A DNA stretch of 64,000 nucleotides from Tetrahymena elliotti 4EA (lineage: Eukaryota > Ciliophora > Oligohymenophorea > Hymenostomatida > Tetrahymenidae). The stretch lies in contig JH720300.1 of the NCBI GenBank assembly GCA_000231825.2, positions 1,117,928-1,181,927 of the forward strand, given 5' to 3'. This document shows positions 14,634 through 27,100 of the stretch, one piece after another; within the stretch, counting starts at the first letter, position 1; the number at the start of each line of letters is the position of its first letter. Below the pieces are notes generated by a model. That model was not told the DNA's origin, ran no database searches, and saw only the letters and a list, made by a program, of their open reading frames with translations. A program made the position numbers and the translations under genes.

Positions 14634-17600
14634 TCATTCAAAAATTTAGTTTATTAGTTGATATTATATGTTTGAATAAGACTGTCTTTTTGATAATAAG
14701 TACTAATAGAGCTAAATTTCAGATGTAAAGAATTTTAGTTTAGTATTCTTATTGTTAATTTTTTATTTTTTTTCATTTTGAAAGTTACTTTCTATAATAA
14801 TATGAGGAAATAGCTCTTATTCATCAATCTCTTTCTTTTTTAGCTCAATTTGCTCTTCCATAAATTATCTTTATTAATTTTCTAAATTATTTAATTTTCC
14901 TTCAATAATTGAATCATTATTATTATTATTTGTGAAAAATTACTTTTTAACTGAATCGATTTCTTGAAATTATTTATTTCTATCAATCAGTTAAGATTTT
15001 TTATCTTACATATAATTTTATTTTATTTTCTAATTTATATGAGAGATCAATTAAATTTCATTTTGTAGATAATTATGGAGGTAATTATCTATTTCTTTTT
15101 TATTGGGATTATCATTATTTTTTACCAGATTATCAGATTCAGTGTAAAAATTACTTTGATTCTCTGTTTACATTATTTACTGATTAGAAAAATTAATTGA
15201 GTTTAATCTATTTATTGGAGATATAACCCTATCTTAATTAAAATTGTTACTATTAAATTAATCTATTAATTTATTTTTAGCATTTATTTCAATTTTTTTC
15301 TCTGCACTAAATAAATGTTACTCTGAGAACTAATATTTTCCATAAAAATAAGAGCTGGGTGATTTCAATTTTTGAAAGTTATGAAAACTAGTTTACAGAT
15401 TTTAATTTTATGATTAATTTTTTGTTTCTTTTTACAATTAATTTTAAAGGAAAAGATCTTTGGGCTTAGGCTATCTATCATCAAATAAAAATACTTTTTA
15501 ATCAAATGTAGTTAAAGATTTTTTTTATTTTTTTCGTATGCAGTTTTAATATCTATTTTTATATTTAGAACTGTTTTTTGACAAAGGTATCTGAAGTATT
15601 ATTGATTTGACTTTTTTTCTAGAATATTTATTAGTTAATATATCGTATTTATGAAAAAAGTTTTTATCTAAAGTTTCTTTTTAATTTCTAAAGGAAAATA
15701 ATACTTGAATTAATTATCTATTTTAACAAAATTAGTTCTAATTAAATTAATTATATTTCCAAGAATTTGAAACTTATTAATTCTAATTGGATGAGTAATC
15801 GCTATATCTTTAATGTAGTTTACAATTTTTCATTTGCATTTTTTTATAGAAAAGTAAATTTTCTGTTTATTTTTAATACTTTTAGTCAGTATCGTAAGTA
15901 TCGTAATTAAAAAAACACAAGTCGTTCAATGAATTTTGTGTTTCAAGAAATTATTCCAATGAAGAAGTTAAAATATAAGACCATTTACTTTCATATTTCT
16001 AATAATAATCTTAAGAAACCTAATCACGTGTTTGGTTTAATGCATTCGGATTTAAATTTTAGTATTCATTAATTACCTTTATCTATTAGATTCTTAATTA
16101 CTAAATACAGAGATTAAAGTATCTATTGTCCAAAAAATATTTAGCTTAAAAGGTTAGTAGGAGTTTACTACAGCAGTAAAAAGAAATAAAAAATCGATCT
16201 TTACTACAAATATAATTTTTTTAAATCCAATATGATACTCGCTTTTAGATATCTATCTCTTCTGGAGATTCAAAAGGTAAAATTTCATATACAATCAAAA
16301 AATCAATCAATCCTTATTTCTCTTCTGTTTCTTGTAGTATTTTCCCATTTTTACTTATGAAATAGGGTTAGAGTAGAGATGAATCAGATTGCAGCTCTAA
16401 AAATTCAAATTTTTTTATTTGTTTTTCTATCAAATCAGTTGAAATTTTAAATAATTTTAATACCTATTGAACTTATTTTAAGCATCTCAAAACAACAATA
16501 GGATCTTAAATCAAGGTTTCTTCCAAGCATTATGTTAAGCAATAGCATCCTAATTTATATAAATTTCTTTTTATGCAGATTGTACCAAAAATATAATTTA
16601 TCTTAGATTAAAAAAAATCAACAAAATCTTTATTTTCTGAAGAGTTTTCTTCAATTAAAAAAACCATTTTTTCAGCCTGAAAAATAAAATAAGAAGCAGA
16701 TTCAAATTTTGATAGGTGAGTATAAACTTCAGCAAATTCCAAGTAAAACACTAATTCCTTTTGATACTCTTATTGAACTCTACTTTTGTCTGAAGAAAAC
16801 TCTTCTATTGATTCAAATTAATTTTCTTAATTTTATTTCTTCTTTAGAAAATTAGTTATATTTAAAGAAATTTCTAAATATTTCAAACAATTATTGAGTA
16901 AGTTTTATTTATTTATGAGCATTTCATTTATTTACTCCATATTTTTAATTTACATTTAATTAAAATTTTTCTATTTTTTTTATGAAAAATATGTTTCTGA
17001 ATCATCTGAGGTAAAATTAAAACTATTTGCATTATCTTAGATAATTATTTCATCTTATTACTCAGTAATAAGCTATTTTTTTGATGAAAATTCTTCTTGA
17101 AATTGTAATTTGGTGTGTTAATTTAAATTATTTGAAAATTCGCTATTATCCTCAATTTAATCTTTTTTTAATTCATAGATTTCTTTATAAGAGTCTCTAT
17201 CTTCAGCATCTGCTTTTGAAATTAAAAAATTGTTTCTATCTTCTGATAAAGCTTATTCTTTCATGCTTACAATAAAAAAAAACAATCTCTGCAATAAGAT
17301 TTTGCACTGGTTTATTGTAGCATTAAAATTTCCATTTTTTATTTTTTCAGAAAAATAACAAATATCATCTACATGTATATCTATGAGTAAGCTACTTATT
17401 GATTATTCAAAGTTTTGTGCAGCTTATACATAATTTCTTTGTTAAAAGTATAATTAACCAAGTTAAAAGTAGCAAAATCCCTATCCGAAATTATTATTTA
17501 CAGATTGAAAAACCTATTTAGCTTCAGAAGAAGCCATGATCTTCTAAGAAATACTCCCAATTATCAATTAATCACCTTTCTTAATTAAATTTATAACACT

Positions 17601-19873
17601 TTCCAGTTATTAAAATGACTTTATTAATATTGACATTTCATAAAATTCATATTAAACCTCATTAATATTAATTTATTGATAAAAATATTAATTAATTTAT
17701 TTATTTTCGTTTTAATTTTTCTACTTTTCTTTATTTTATTTAAATAAAAATTAAAATATTTAATAAAAAATTCCTTATTGTTTTTTCATATTTATTTTCT
17801 CAGGCTTTACCAATTTACCCTCATTATTAAAATTTTTTTCATTTTTATGATCTTCCTAGATAGATTTTTATGAATTACAATAAGAGTTGGATTGAGTAAA
17901 TGTTTTTCTATCATATTGAGTGTTTTATGTTGTTTAGTTAGCTATTTAAATGATAGATCTCCTATTTTTTTTTACATTTTACTTTAAATTAGTATTTGGA
18001 CTCTCTTCATCATGCTAATTAAGATACTATGTTAAAATTTCTAACTAGAAATCTAACTTTCTAATAAATACAGCTGCATAATGCAGAAAAGAAATAATAA
18101 CAATAATTAACACTAGAGCAGCTTCTATAATGTTAAGAATAATGAATGCGGTTTTTGCATTTACTACAACTTCATTTAGTAAACCACTAGAATCAAAATG
18201 AACTCTTCCTATATACAATACAATTTAGCTTTTCTATACCCTCCTGTTCATAGGATACTGGTAACTCTTTATATCGATTGGGTATAACACAGATATACTT
18301 TTATAAAAAAAAATAAAAATAAATTATAGAATAAAAAAAATAAAAAAATTTACTATTTCCTATCATTTTTAGTAAATCTAATAAAAAATTTATCCATATT
18401 TATAAAATCAAAAATCGAGTAATTCTATGTTTGACTAAAATCTATTGCTTCTTTTATTTAAGCAGAGAAATCATCTTTGTCTTTTTAATCATATTAAATT
18501 GTAGAGTTGTATTCAATATCCTACCAAGAAAACAAAGTATTTTATTATTCACTCCAGTATCTATGATGAAATATCTGTTTTTTGATTATGTAATTTTTAT
18601 ATTAAAATATTTTAATTTATTTATTTTACAGTATTATTATCTTGGTGGACAAGTACTGTATATCCTTCTTTGATGCTTGCCTCATCATAATTATCTTAGT
18701 TTTTAAATATATGATCACCTAAGTTGCTCATACTAAAATCAATACTGAATACAGAATAGAATAACTTTTTTAAACCCATAGACAAGGTCATCCCTACCTT
18801 TTTTTCAAGAGCATACTAGTAAGGCTTAGTAAATATCTAGCCTTTGAAAAATTAAAATTAAACAGTCTTCATTACAAAAAATAGTTAATATACCTACTGT
18901 ACTTACTGCTTATTTATACCAGTCTCGACATCTTGGATCATAAAATTAATTAAAAGCTTAAAATGCATTTTCTTCACATGTCTGTTCTTTATTATTACTC
19001 TTTGCTAATCTAATATTTAAATTATTAAATTAATTCATTTAACTATTTAATATACTTTGCAGGAGAAGAAATAATCAAAGAAGTGTTTAAAGTATGAAAA
19101 ATCCAATCTGGAGATATATATTAATTTTTTCTGGTTAAAAAAATTGATTTAAGCAGGAAGGACCTACTATAATTCTTAAGAAAAAAAGGTTATTATCTAA
19201 TCTAATCATTAAATGTAAGATTATTTAGTTACATTTTCAAAGAACTCAACTTCTTCTGGGCCAAGTAAATTAAATTATTTCTTGAAGACATGAAACCATA
19301 ATTCTACTAAAACCAAATCTCTCTGATAGAGCTAGAAAAAAGTATTACTGCACTACTTATCAATGAAATTTTAATTTGAGCACATGAAATCATTATTGTA
19401 ATATACTAAATTTTTTTAAATTAACTCAAATTTATTATTATTTAAATAAAACAATTTACATTTCTACTAATACTTAACATCTTTGTAAACAAAATTTATC
19501 ATTTATGTTAGATCTAATGATATCTGTTTTATTGATTAAAGAAGGGACTCTTAAATAAATAAAATATTCTAACTATATTACACTTTGAAATAAGCTTTCA
19601 GTAAATATTTTATTACTCAAAGCATAATTATGAAGTCTTTACTATTCATTATTTTTTATTCCTTTTGTAGAAAGCTCTTCCCTATTTTTAGAATAAGAAA
19701 TATAATCTCTTAACAATAATCTATTTATCTATGATAAATAATATGTCAAAATTTAATTAGTACCAGTTTTCTAGAGTGGTAGAAGTAAATTATATATGAG
19801 AGAATATCAAAAATATAATTCCTGTCCAAACTGGTATGTTAACGTAAATAAGATACTCAAAAGTTAAAAGCAT
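14634..19873 (-). CDS. Cache-TM-TPR receptor, copy 4
   Basis: Starts at Met 19873 (MLLTFEYLIYVNIPVWTG, membrane segment 1); the frame is open upstream, so an earlier start is possible. TGA stop at 14636-14634. The dCache signature YDPRCRDWYK is near 18941-18912 and the distal Cache strand follows at about 18830-18700. Membrane segment 2 (AFIILNIIEAALVLIIVIIS, about 18150-18085) ends in HYAAVF. From there to the stop the reading frame is continuous under the ciliate code. TPR-like repeats are visible (CYFQLGQLYFQQRNYVQAAQNF near 17480; YLEFAEVYTHLSKFESASYF near 16740). The VWA-like region is much less clear than in copies 2 and 3 and is replaced by a long Asn/Lys/Gln-rich, coiled-coil-like tail. 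The C terminus LYQYLLSKRQSYSNIQYQ still matches the family. Confidence 0.75.
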
Positions 19874-20653
19874 TTTATTGCTAATAAGAATACCAAAATT
19901 TTTTAGACAATATAAATTTGTATAATAATATTTATTATTATTACAATAATCAAAATATTGGTATTTTGTGGAAATAAACGTAAACTAAAAAATATTAAGT
20001 TTTAAGGATATTTGACTTAAACCATTAAATATTTTAAAAAATAGTGTTCCACCTTTACTTTTTATAATTACAATTTAATAACTCACAACTATGATAAATT
20101 TTAAAATAAATTATTATCTAGATTTTATTATCTATCTGAAAAAAGTTTTACCAATTATTCTTAAAAAAGTGATTATTTTTTCAATTTAGTAATAATTATA
20201 AATATTCTTACAATATCAATTAATTTTATTTTCTATATGAATATTTAGATAAAAAGATGAAATGTTTTTCAAAAAAATATTAATTTTTCTTTTTACCATG
20301 AAAAAAATATTTAGTTTTTTTATTTTATTAAAATAGTCAAAATAAAACAAATGAATTTTTCAAAAAATGTCATAAATTATATTAGGGTTTATTACTTACT
20401 TTTCTGTTAACCCTAAATAGAAAAAAAATAAAATTTATACCTTATATCATATATAATTCAAGAAATATTTCTTAAAAAATAATTACTTTTAATTGATTAT
20501 TAGAATAAATTAATTGGTTGTTTACACAGAATTTTTTTATATTATATTAAATTCAATATTTTTTGTATTATATTAAATTCAATATTTTTTGGATTTAATA
20601 CCTAAATTTCTTCTTCTAACCATTTATTTATTATAAATTAATAGGCCTATTAA
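19874..20653. other. Intergenic with a short tandem repeat
   Basis: Spacer between Cache copy 4 and the stop of COQ4. Apart from the 26-bp tandem repeat annotated separately nothing coding was recognised. It should hold the promoter of copy 4 and the 3' UTR of COQ4. Confidence 0.5.
20540..20591. repeat. Perfect 26-bp tandem duplication
   Basis: A 26-base unit beginning tattatattaaattcaa is repeated twice head to tail without mismatch (20540-20565 and 20566-20591). It lies just downstream of COQ4 in intergenic DNA. It is probably neutral microduplication. Confidence 0.85.
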
Positions 20654-21840
20654 TCACTCATATTTTAATTTAGGGTCTAATGTAAGCCCCAGTCTCTTAC
20701 GGAGCTCATGCTTTGATATTTTTAAATGATATTAAAAATTATAAATAGTAAAATAAATTTATTACAATGTTTGTTTCAAACTCATTTTCGAAATATATAT
20801 TCATAATAAATTAGCTCTATTTTGCTTATTAAATTATCATTGGGAGATCTACTGAGTTAAATCTGGTGATTTCTTCTTCAGTAAATTTAAGAGGTCCTAC
20901 AAAAGAAGATAATCCTGTACTCTTTAAAATAAAAAAGTTATTTAATACCATTTTTACCATATAATCAAAATAATTTAAAATTATTTTTACAGGAAGTCCA
21001 AGTTATACCATTTCAAACCACTTAACTACTATCTCATCATAAACAGTAACATCAAATCCAAGTAATGTGTGAATAAAATCATGGATCTTAATTTTATTTA
21101 AAATTTAAAATATAGCTATTTATGAATAATTAAGGTTTCATACTTCTTTGTATCTTTAATAAATATAAGCTAATTCAAAATCAGGCATATAAGTAACTTT
21201 AGGTCTTTCTTCACTTGAAAAATCTCTATCTCCCATAAATCTTCCATAATGATATCTATTATATATCCAATTAGTAAATAAATATTTAATACTTCAACAA
21301 AAAATAACTAACCCAAATGTATATTTAGGGAGAGAAAGAAGATATTGAATATTAGCACTTTCATGATTTATTCTAGGCTTTTCGAGTAAAATTTATCTTC
21401 CTACCTCATCATTCCTTTATATTTTTAAATATTTTAAACATTGAATTCTTTTGTAATTCTAATTTGTAATTTACATCATTCTCTCTCTTACATCTTGGAG
21501 TGTTGAATAGCTTGTTAAGCAACCTAAATTTGATAAGTGTTAACCTCTGATGTTTTATAAATGAAAATTTATTTTTTTAAACACTCACATTTTTATTATA
21601 AAAGGCAAGTTACTAAGCGTTATATATGAAGGCATTAATTGCATTCTTTGCTACTAATAGTAATCTTTCAGTATTACAGCTTACACGTTAATGTCTTTCT
21701 ATAATATCTTTATTTCTTTCATAGACATCTCTGCTAATGTTAGATACATTAAACGCTTAATTGAAATGTAAGCTTGTAGCTTTTGATTGCTACTTTATGA
21801 ATAATTTAAAGAAATTTCTATTATTGATATTTTTAATCAT
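20654..21840 (-). CDS. COQ4: Ubiquinone biosynthesis protein COQ4, mitochondrial
   Basis: Seven exons join in phase: 21840-21589, 21523-21492, 21414-21313, 21255-21144, 21086-20991, 20921-20766 and 20710-20654 (TGA), giving 268 residues, the usual COQ4 size. COQ4 is a matrix-side inner-membrane protein needed to hold the coenzyme Q synthesis complex together and linked to ring C1 modification. The N terminus ([16 protein letters not shown]) is basic and Phe-rich, as expected for mitochondrial import. Family hallmarks are [32 protein letters not shown], the metal-ligand pattern H-D-x-x-H-(x)11-E (exons 5 start) and VKWFEMVQLGLP. Exon 6 carries [11 protein letters not shown] and the last exon [12 protein letters not shown]. 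The gene diverges from ETFB with 601 bp between starts. Confidence 0.93.
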
Positions 21841-22441
21841 GTATCTTTAGGAACAGAAGAATATTTAATTAAATGTATTATTTTCATTGTGCAATTCTTA
21901 ATAATATTAATAATAAAAACAATAAAGTATATTATTTCTTAAACATTGGTAGAATTGTTAATTTATTTTTCAAAGTAGAATATCTAAATTATATAATTTC
22001 ACCACAGTTAAATTTATAAAACTAAAAATGAGTAAGTTAATCTAAAATATTTTATAAATATTATATTTTAGTTTATAATTGATAATTTTAATATGTTTAA
22101 TATTTTAAAATAGATTTCTTAAATTTGTTGTTCAATTTATTTAGAAAAATACATAGTTTTAAAGAATAAGTTAAGTTGTGTAAAGAAGAAAGAAAAAGAG
22201 AAAGATATCTTGTGACAAATATAGGAATTATAAATTATAATAAATAACAAGCCTTTTTATTCATTATCATAATATCATCAAGCAAAATCTTCTTTGATTA
22301 AAAGTCCTATTTAACTATTATATTACTAGTTGACTAAAAGAAAAAATAAAGTAAATTCTTGAAAAAATCCAATATAATATAAAAAAAATTAAAAAATTAT
22401 TAAAAACCTTTAATAAAAAGATAGCATACAATCAAGTTATA
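21841..22441. promoter_or_regulatory. Divergent intergenic (candidate shared promoter) of COQ4 and ETFB
   Basis: 601 bp of A+T-rich sequence separates the COQ4 start codon (minus) from the ETFB start codon (plus). No gene of its own was recognised. By position it must contain both promoters. No specific element could be identified from sequence alone, so the bidirectional-promoter role is inference. Confidence 0.5.
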
Positions 22442-23626
22442 ATGAGAGCTATAGTTGGTGTTAAGCGTGTCTTAGATTACACAACAACAAAAGTGATTAT
22501 TGAAATAATAGATTTAAAGATTTATAAATAATTTTGGGACAAGCGTTTCTTATTAATCCTCTTAATTTTAAAAATAATAGATCAGAGTTAAGCCTGATGG
22601 TTCTGGAATCGATCTTTCAGGTAAATAAATCATCAATCCTTTCTGCGAAATAGCCATTGAAGAAGCCATTAAGCTTAAGGAAAAAAATATCATCAAGGAA
22701 GTTGTTGCATTAGCTATTGGCCCTAAAAAGTATTTAATTTATAATTTTAAATTAGATTCACAAAGATCAATTTTTGTTTGAAGAAAAATAAAATTCAAAT
22801 GAATTAGCATAAAATATGAATCCTTAATAGCGTATAAAAAAAATAAATTTGAATTATTATAAATAAAGTTTCTAGGAAACATTAAGACACTCTTTGGCTA
22901 TGGGTGCTGATAAGGCCATTCATGTTAACACTGATTTGTCCCCTGACTAAAAATTATAACCTTTGATTGTTGCTAAGATTCTTGAAAAGATTATTCAAAG
23001 AGACAATTTCGAATTAGTTTTATTAGGTAAGTAATCTGTTGACGATGACTTCAACTAAACTGGACAATTACTAGCTGGTTTACTCGACTGGCCCTAAGCC
23101 ACTTTTGCTTCTTAGATTTCCATTAAAGATAAGGATGTCGAAGTTACCAGAGAAATTGATGCAGGTCTTTAAACTGTAATATATTAAATAATTATTGTTT
23201 AAATATAAAATAAAGATATTTTGATACAAAAAATATTTGTTATATACGTCATAATTAGCTTATTAAAAATTAAATATCTAAATATAATTTCCTATATATA
23301 TTAGATTGGATTCAAATTACCTGGAGTTATCACTTGTGATTTAAGATTGAATACACCCAGATATGCTAAAATTCCTGATATCATGAAGGTATAATTTGCT
23401 TTTTCCTAAAAGCATATTTAATTTTTATTTATATTATTCAAAATTATTATAAAAGGCTAAAAAGAAACCTTTAGAAGAATTATAATTAAATGCCTTAGGT
23501 ATTGAATTAAATACTGGCTTAGAAATAATCAAAACTGAAGCACCTTAATAAAGAAAGGGCGGTTAGGTATTATCTAGCGTTGATGAACTTGTTAACAAAT
23601 TAAGAAACGAAGCTAAGTTATTTTGA
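22442..23626 (+). CDS. ETFB: Electron transfer flavoprotein subunit beta
   Basis: Five exons join in phase: 22442-22492, 22581-22729, 22869-23175, 23305-23388 and 23456-23626 (TGA), giving 253 residues (human 255). The protein forms the FAD/AMP-containing ETF heterodimer in the mitochondrial matrix, carrying electrons from acyl-CoA and other dehydrogenases to ETF-ubiquinone oxidoreductase. Recognisable blocks are VGVKRVLDY at the N terminus, [101 protein letters not shown] and a C-terminal helix. The acceptor of exon 3 (after 22868) was chosen because it alone gives the family spacing GPKNFQETLRHS. No ETF alpha gene lies in the window. Confidence 0.96.
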
Positions 23627-24110
23627 AATTGTTAAAATTAACAATCATTAAATTCAACAATATTTAATTCATAAGATAGCAATATTATGTTTTATATATC
23701 TATTGAATTAATGTTAAAGTTGTGTCATTATTTCAATCTAAAAATTCCTTCATATTAATTTAATTTTCATCGAAATTTATCTCCTGTTATTGTACTAAAT
23801 TTATTTTTCTAAAGAATATAACTTAAATAACTTACACCACTAAAAGTGTTTTGAATACTCAAGTAGTGTTAGAATAATTTACAATTTTATGATCCAATGT
23901 AATTAAGCTAATTATATCCAGATTATAAATATTTAAAAGGAAATGAACATAAAGAGGTTTATTTTTTAACAGAATAAAAGTATTTATGATCTTTAGTGAG
24001 TTAATTATACATAAGATAAAAACTACAAACATTTATAAGTGTATATATTTATATTGATTGATTGCAAGAAATAAAATGTGAAAAAAAGTCCGTTTTAATT
24101 ATCAACAAAA
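23627..24110. other. Convergent 3' intergenic region
   Basis: Region between the stop codons of ETFB (plus) and clathrin heavy chain (minus). It is A+T-rich and should hold both 3' UTRs. No other feature was recognised. Confidence 0.5.
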
Positions 24111-27100
24111 TCATTAAGGACCGAATGGATTTGTACCAAAACCACCCATACCGCCCATAGGAGGCATACCACCCATTCCGCCCATTGGAGGCATACCACC
24201 CATAGGAGGAATTCCACCCATAGGAGGGATTCCACCCATTGGGGGGATACCACCCATTGGTGGCATACCGCCCATAGGAGGCATAGAACCAGGAGGAGGT
24301 CCAATCATAAGTGCAGTTGGTAAAATATCATGAGTAGGCATGAACATACCTTAGTTTAATTATTAATTAGCTTTCTTCTCTTCTTCCTTTTCACGCTTTT
24401 CGTGTTTCTTTTAAACTGTATCAACTCTTGAGGTAAGTTCTTTGGTGATTTGGATGAAGTAAGGCATAATAAATTCAAATAAGTTAAATCTCCAAGCATA
24501 TTCCATAGCTAAATCAGGTCTGATCAATTCATAACAAGTATATAATGTGACAGTAATGAATTCCTTTTCACCCTTTTAGACAAAGAATTTAAGGAGGTCT
24601 TCAACTAATTCAACTTTACCAGATTCTTGAGCAGTTTCAATAGCATCCTTTTTTTAGTATAAGTATGATTAATTAATTTGAATAATTAGCAATTATTTAA
24701 TTATAAAATGTAAAACAAAAACTAGGTACTCTGTAAATATTGTCTTGCTTAGAGAGAGCAATAGAGAATTCGTACTTTTGAATACGTCTATAAAGATAAG
24801 CAGAGATTCTTCTGAATTCTAATAATTAGTGACGTTCACAGTTTTAAGCCAAAGTAAGTTAGTCGAAGTTTTCGTATGTGGTAATGGATTAACGGAGATT
24901 TTCATAATCGTAACTTTCCAAGTAGATTTCATTCAAGCATTCATTAACTTCCTTGTTGTTAGCATTTTATACAGATTTTAAGAAGGGAGTAATTAAAGCA
25001 ATATATCCAGTCTTTCTCATCTAAATTTAATATTAAAATATATTAAATTAAAAAATCAACTTTTATTAGAAAAAAAATATGTTACGACAGAGACACACTT
25101 GCTTAAATCAATCTTAGTAGTGAGAGATCTAAGAAGTTCATTAACTTGTTCAGGTTGTTCTTCTAAGTAGAAGAGGATAGCTTTGTAATATAAATCGTAA
25201 TTGGAGGCCTTAATTAAGAGGTTAACAAATTGATCATGGTTGAAAGCAACAGGAGAGTGTTCAATCATGATGTTAATGGCATTATCATATTAATCATAGT
25301 TAGAGTGCAAGAAGACAGCTTCAGACCAGTGTTAGTATCTTTCGCAAACTCTAAGTAATTTGGAGATGTTCATTTTCTTTGATTAATAGATAAAAATATT
25401 TAATAAAATAAGAAAATTAAAAAAGTTTATTATGATCTAATAAAATTGTTTCTTACTGAGTAGTATTGCTTGCAGTGTTCCATAAGTCTTTCAGGTCTAT
25501 ACTTAGCAAGGAGAACACCCAATTCAGTGAAGATACCGACATGAGCACGGTCAAGACCCATACCAGTTTCAAGTAAAGAGATCATTTCATTTGAGTAACC
25601 AAATTCTTCGTAGTATTGAGCTAATTCTTCAAGATGATCAGGATGAATAATAATGTTAAGACCAGCAACTGCAGCAAGCTTGAATTCAGCAGCTTCAACG
25701 CAGGCCATAGTTAATTCCTTCCAAGTCTTGGGAGTATTAGCCTTTTTGGCAGCATCAATAGCTTGTTAGAATTATTTAAGTCTAACGAGACAAGAAGCAA
25801 TCTTGGCATTATTCTTGGTAGCAGTGAAAAGGAACTTGGCAGCTTCATAATGCTTTTCATCATAACAACGATCACCAACACGTTGATAATCAACAGAGTT
25901 AGAATTAGAAATGAAGTTTTCAAGATCGGTAATCTTTTCAGTCTTAGCATAAGCAAAAACGAGAGCATTATCAATTTGAGCATCCTTAATATTTTCACGA
26001 GCCATCAAGAGATACTTAATAAGTTGATCAAACTTAGCATCGATTTCAGCAGCACTGATGACTTGGAGGTACATAGAGTGGTCCTTAGCCTTGATATAAG
26101 AATCAATAGCTTCAGTAATTTGAGAACGGTCAAGGTAAGCGTTGGCAATCTTACTCCAGACTTCGGGATTGTTAACCTTTTAGGCATATTCAGCAGCTCT
26201 TGGAATGTCATCAATATTGTTAATAAGAACTTCAATGGCTGAGACAGGTTGGTTAAACTTAACATAGATGAGGTAAGCTTCTTCATAGAGTTAGTAAGGA
26301 TCACCCAAAGCAATCTTAGCGATTTCAGGTCCATCATAGTTATCGAGACGGTTAATATAATCCATAACCTTGGTTTTGTCACTCTTAATGGCAGTAATGA
26401 TTAATAAGTTTTAGAGTTTCTTGTATTGACCAAATTCGTGGTTGTGGAGGACAATCTTTTCCAATAAAGTGATCAAATGTTCAGGGAGTTCAGCATCCAT
26501 GAAGGCCTTGACAGCAGTAGAGACTTAGTCAACATCCTTGCTTTCAGGGAGGGCACTTTAAACAACCTATTCAATAACTTACTTTCTGTAAGGATTATCA
26601 GGAGTTAAAACGCTAGCCCACAATTCCTTTGATTGTCTTTCAACCAAGTATCTAGCTTAGAGTCTGAAGAGAGCATTCTTGTTAGTGACCATAATTAATT
26701 CTTCATCACATTGACCCCAAGATCTCTTGTAAGCAATAACAGCCAAGTGAGGATCTCTTTCTTCACAGAACTTACCAACAACTATTAATTTAATTTTATT
26801 AATAACTCTTCAAAACGTGTAAAAAAAAAAAAAAATACCCTTAGCGTCATAGAATTAGTTGTTTTGTAAGAAAGTTTCGGGATCTTAGTTAGTATCAATC
26901 TTAATCTTAGCCAAAGCGTTGTGGATGGCAGGGATTTAGTTTCCTTCATTGCATCTTCCTTCTAGCCAGCTTTCAAGAACTCTAAGTTTGTTTCTCTTTT
27001 CGAATTCTTCAATTAAGGGTTCGTAGCATTAAGGAATCAATTTACCAGCAATTTGTTGTAAAATGATTTGAATTTATCTTTCTTCACATTCTTGATCAAT

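Noticed and set aside
17081..18673. Plus-strand ORFs at 17081 and 18431
   Set aside because: Both lie opposite the continuous minus-strand coding or Cache exons of copy 4.
20382..20418. Telomere-like ttagggttt / aaccctaaat motifs
   Set aside because: Single isolated matches, not tandem, and not the ciliate CCCCAA repeat; they are background.
25430..25456. Clathrin exon running on through RNNFIRS
   Set aside because: This is intron retention: the donor GTAAG at 25456 and next exon at 25376 restore the family sequence in phase.
25763..26382. Plus-strand 159-aa and minus-strand 125-aa ORFs inside the clathrin gene
   Set aside because: They are shadows of clathrin exon 8 in other frames, with no features of their own.
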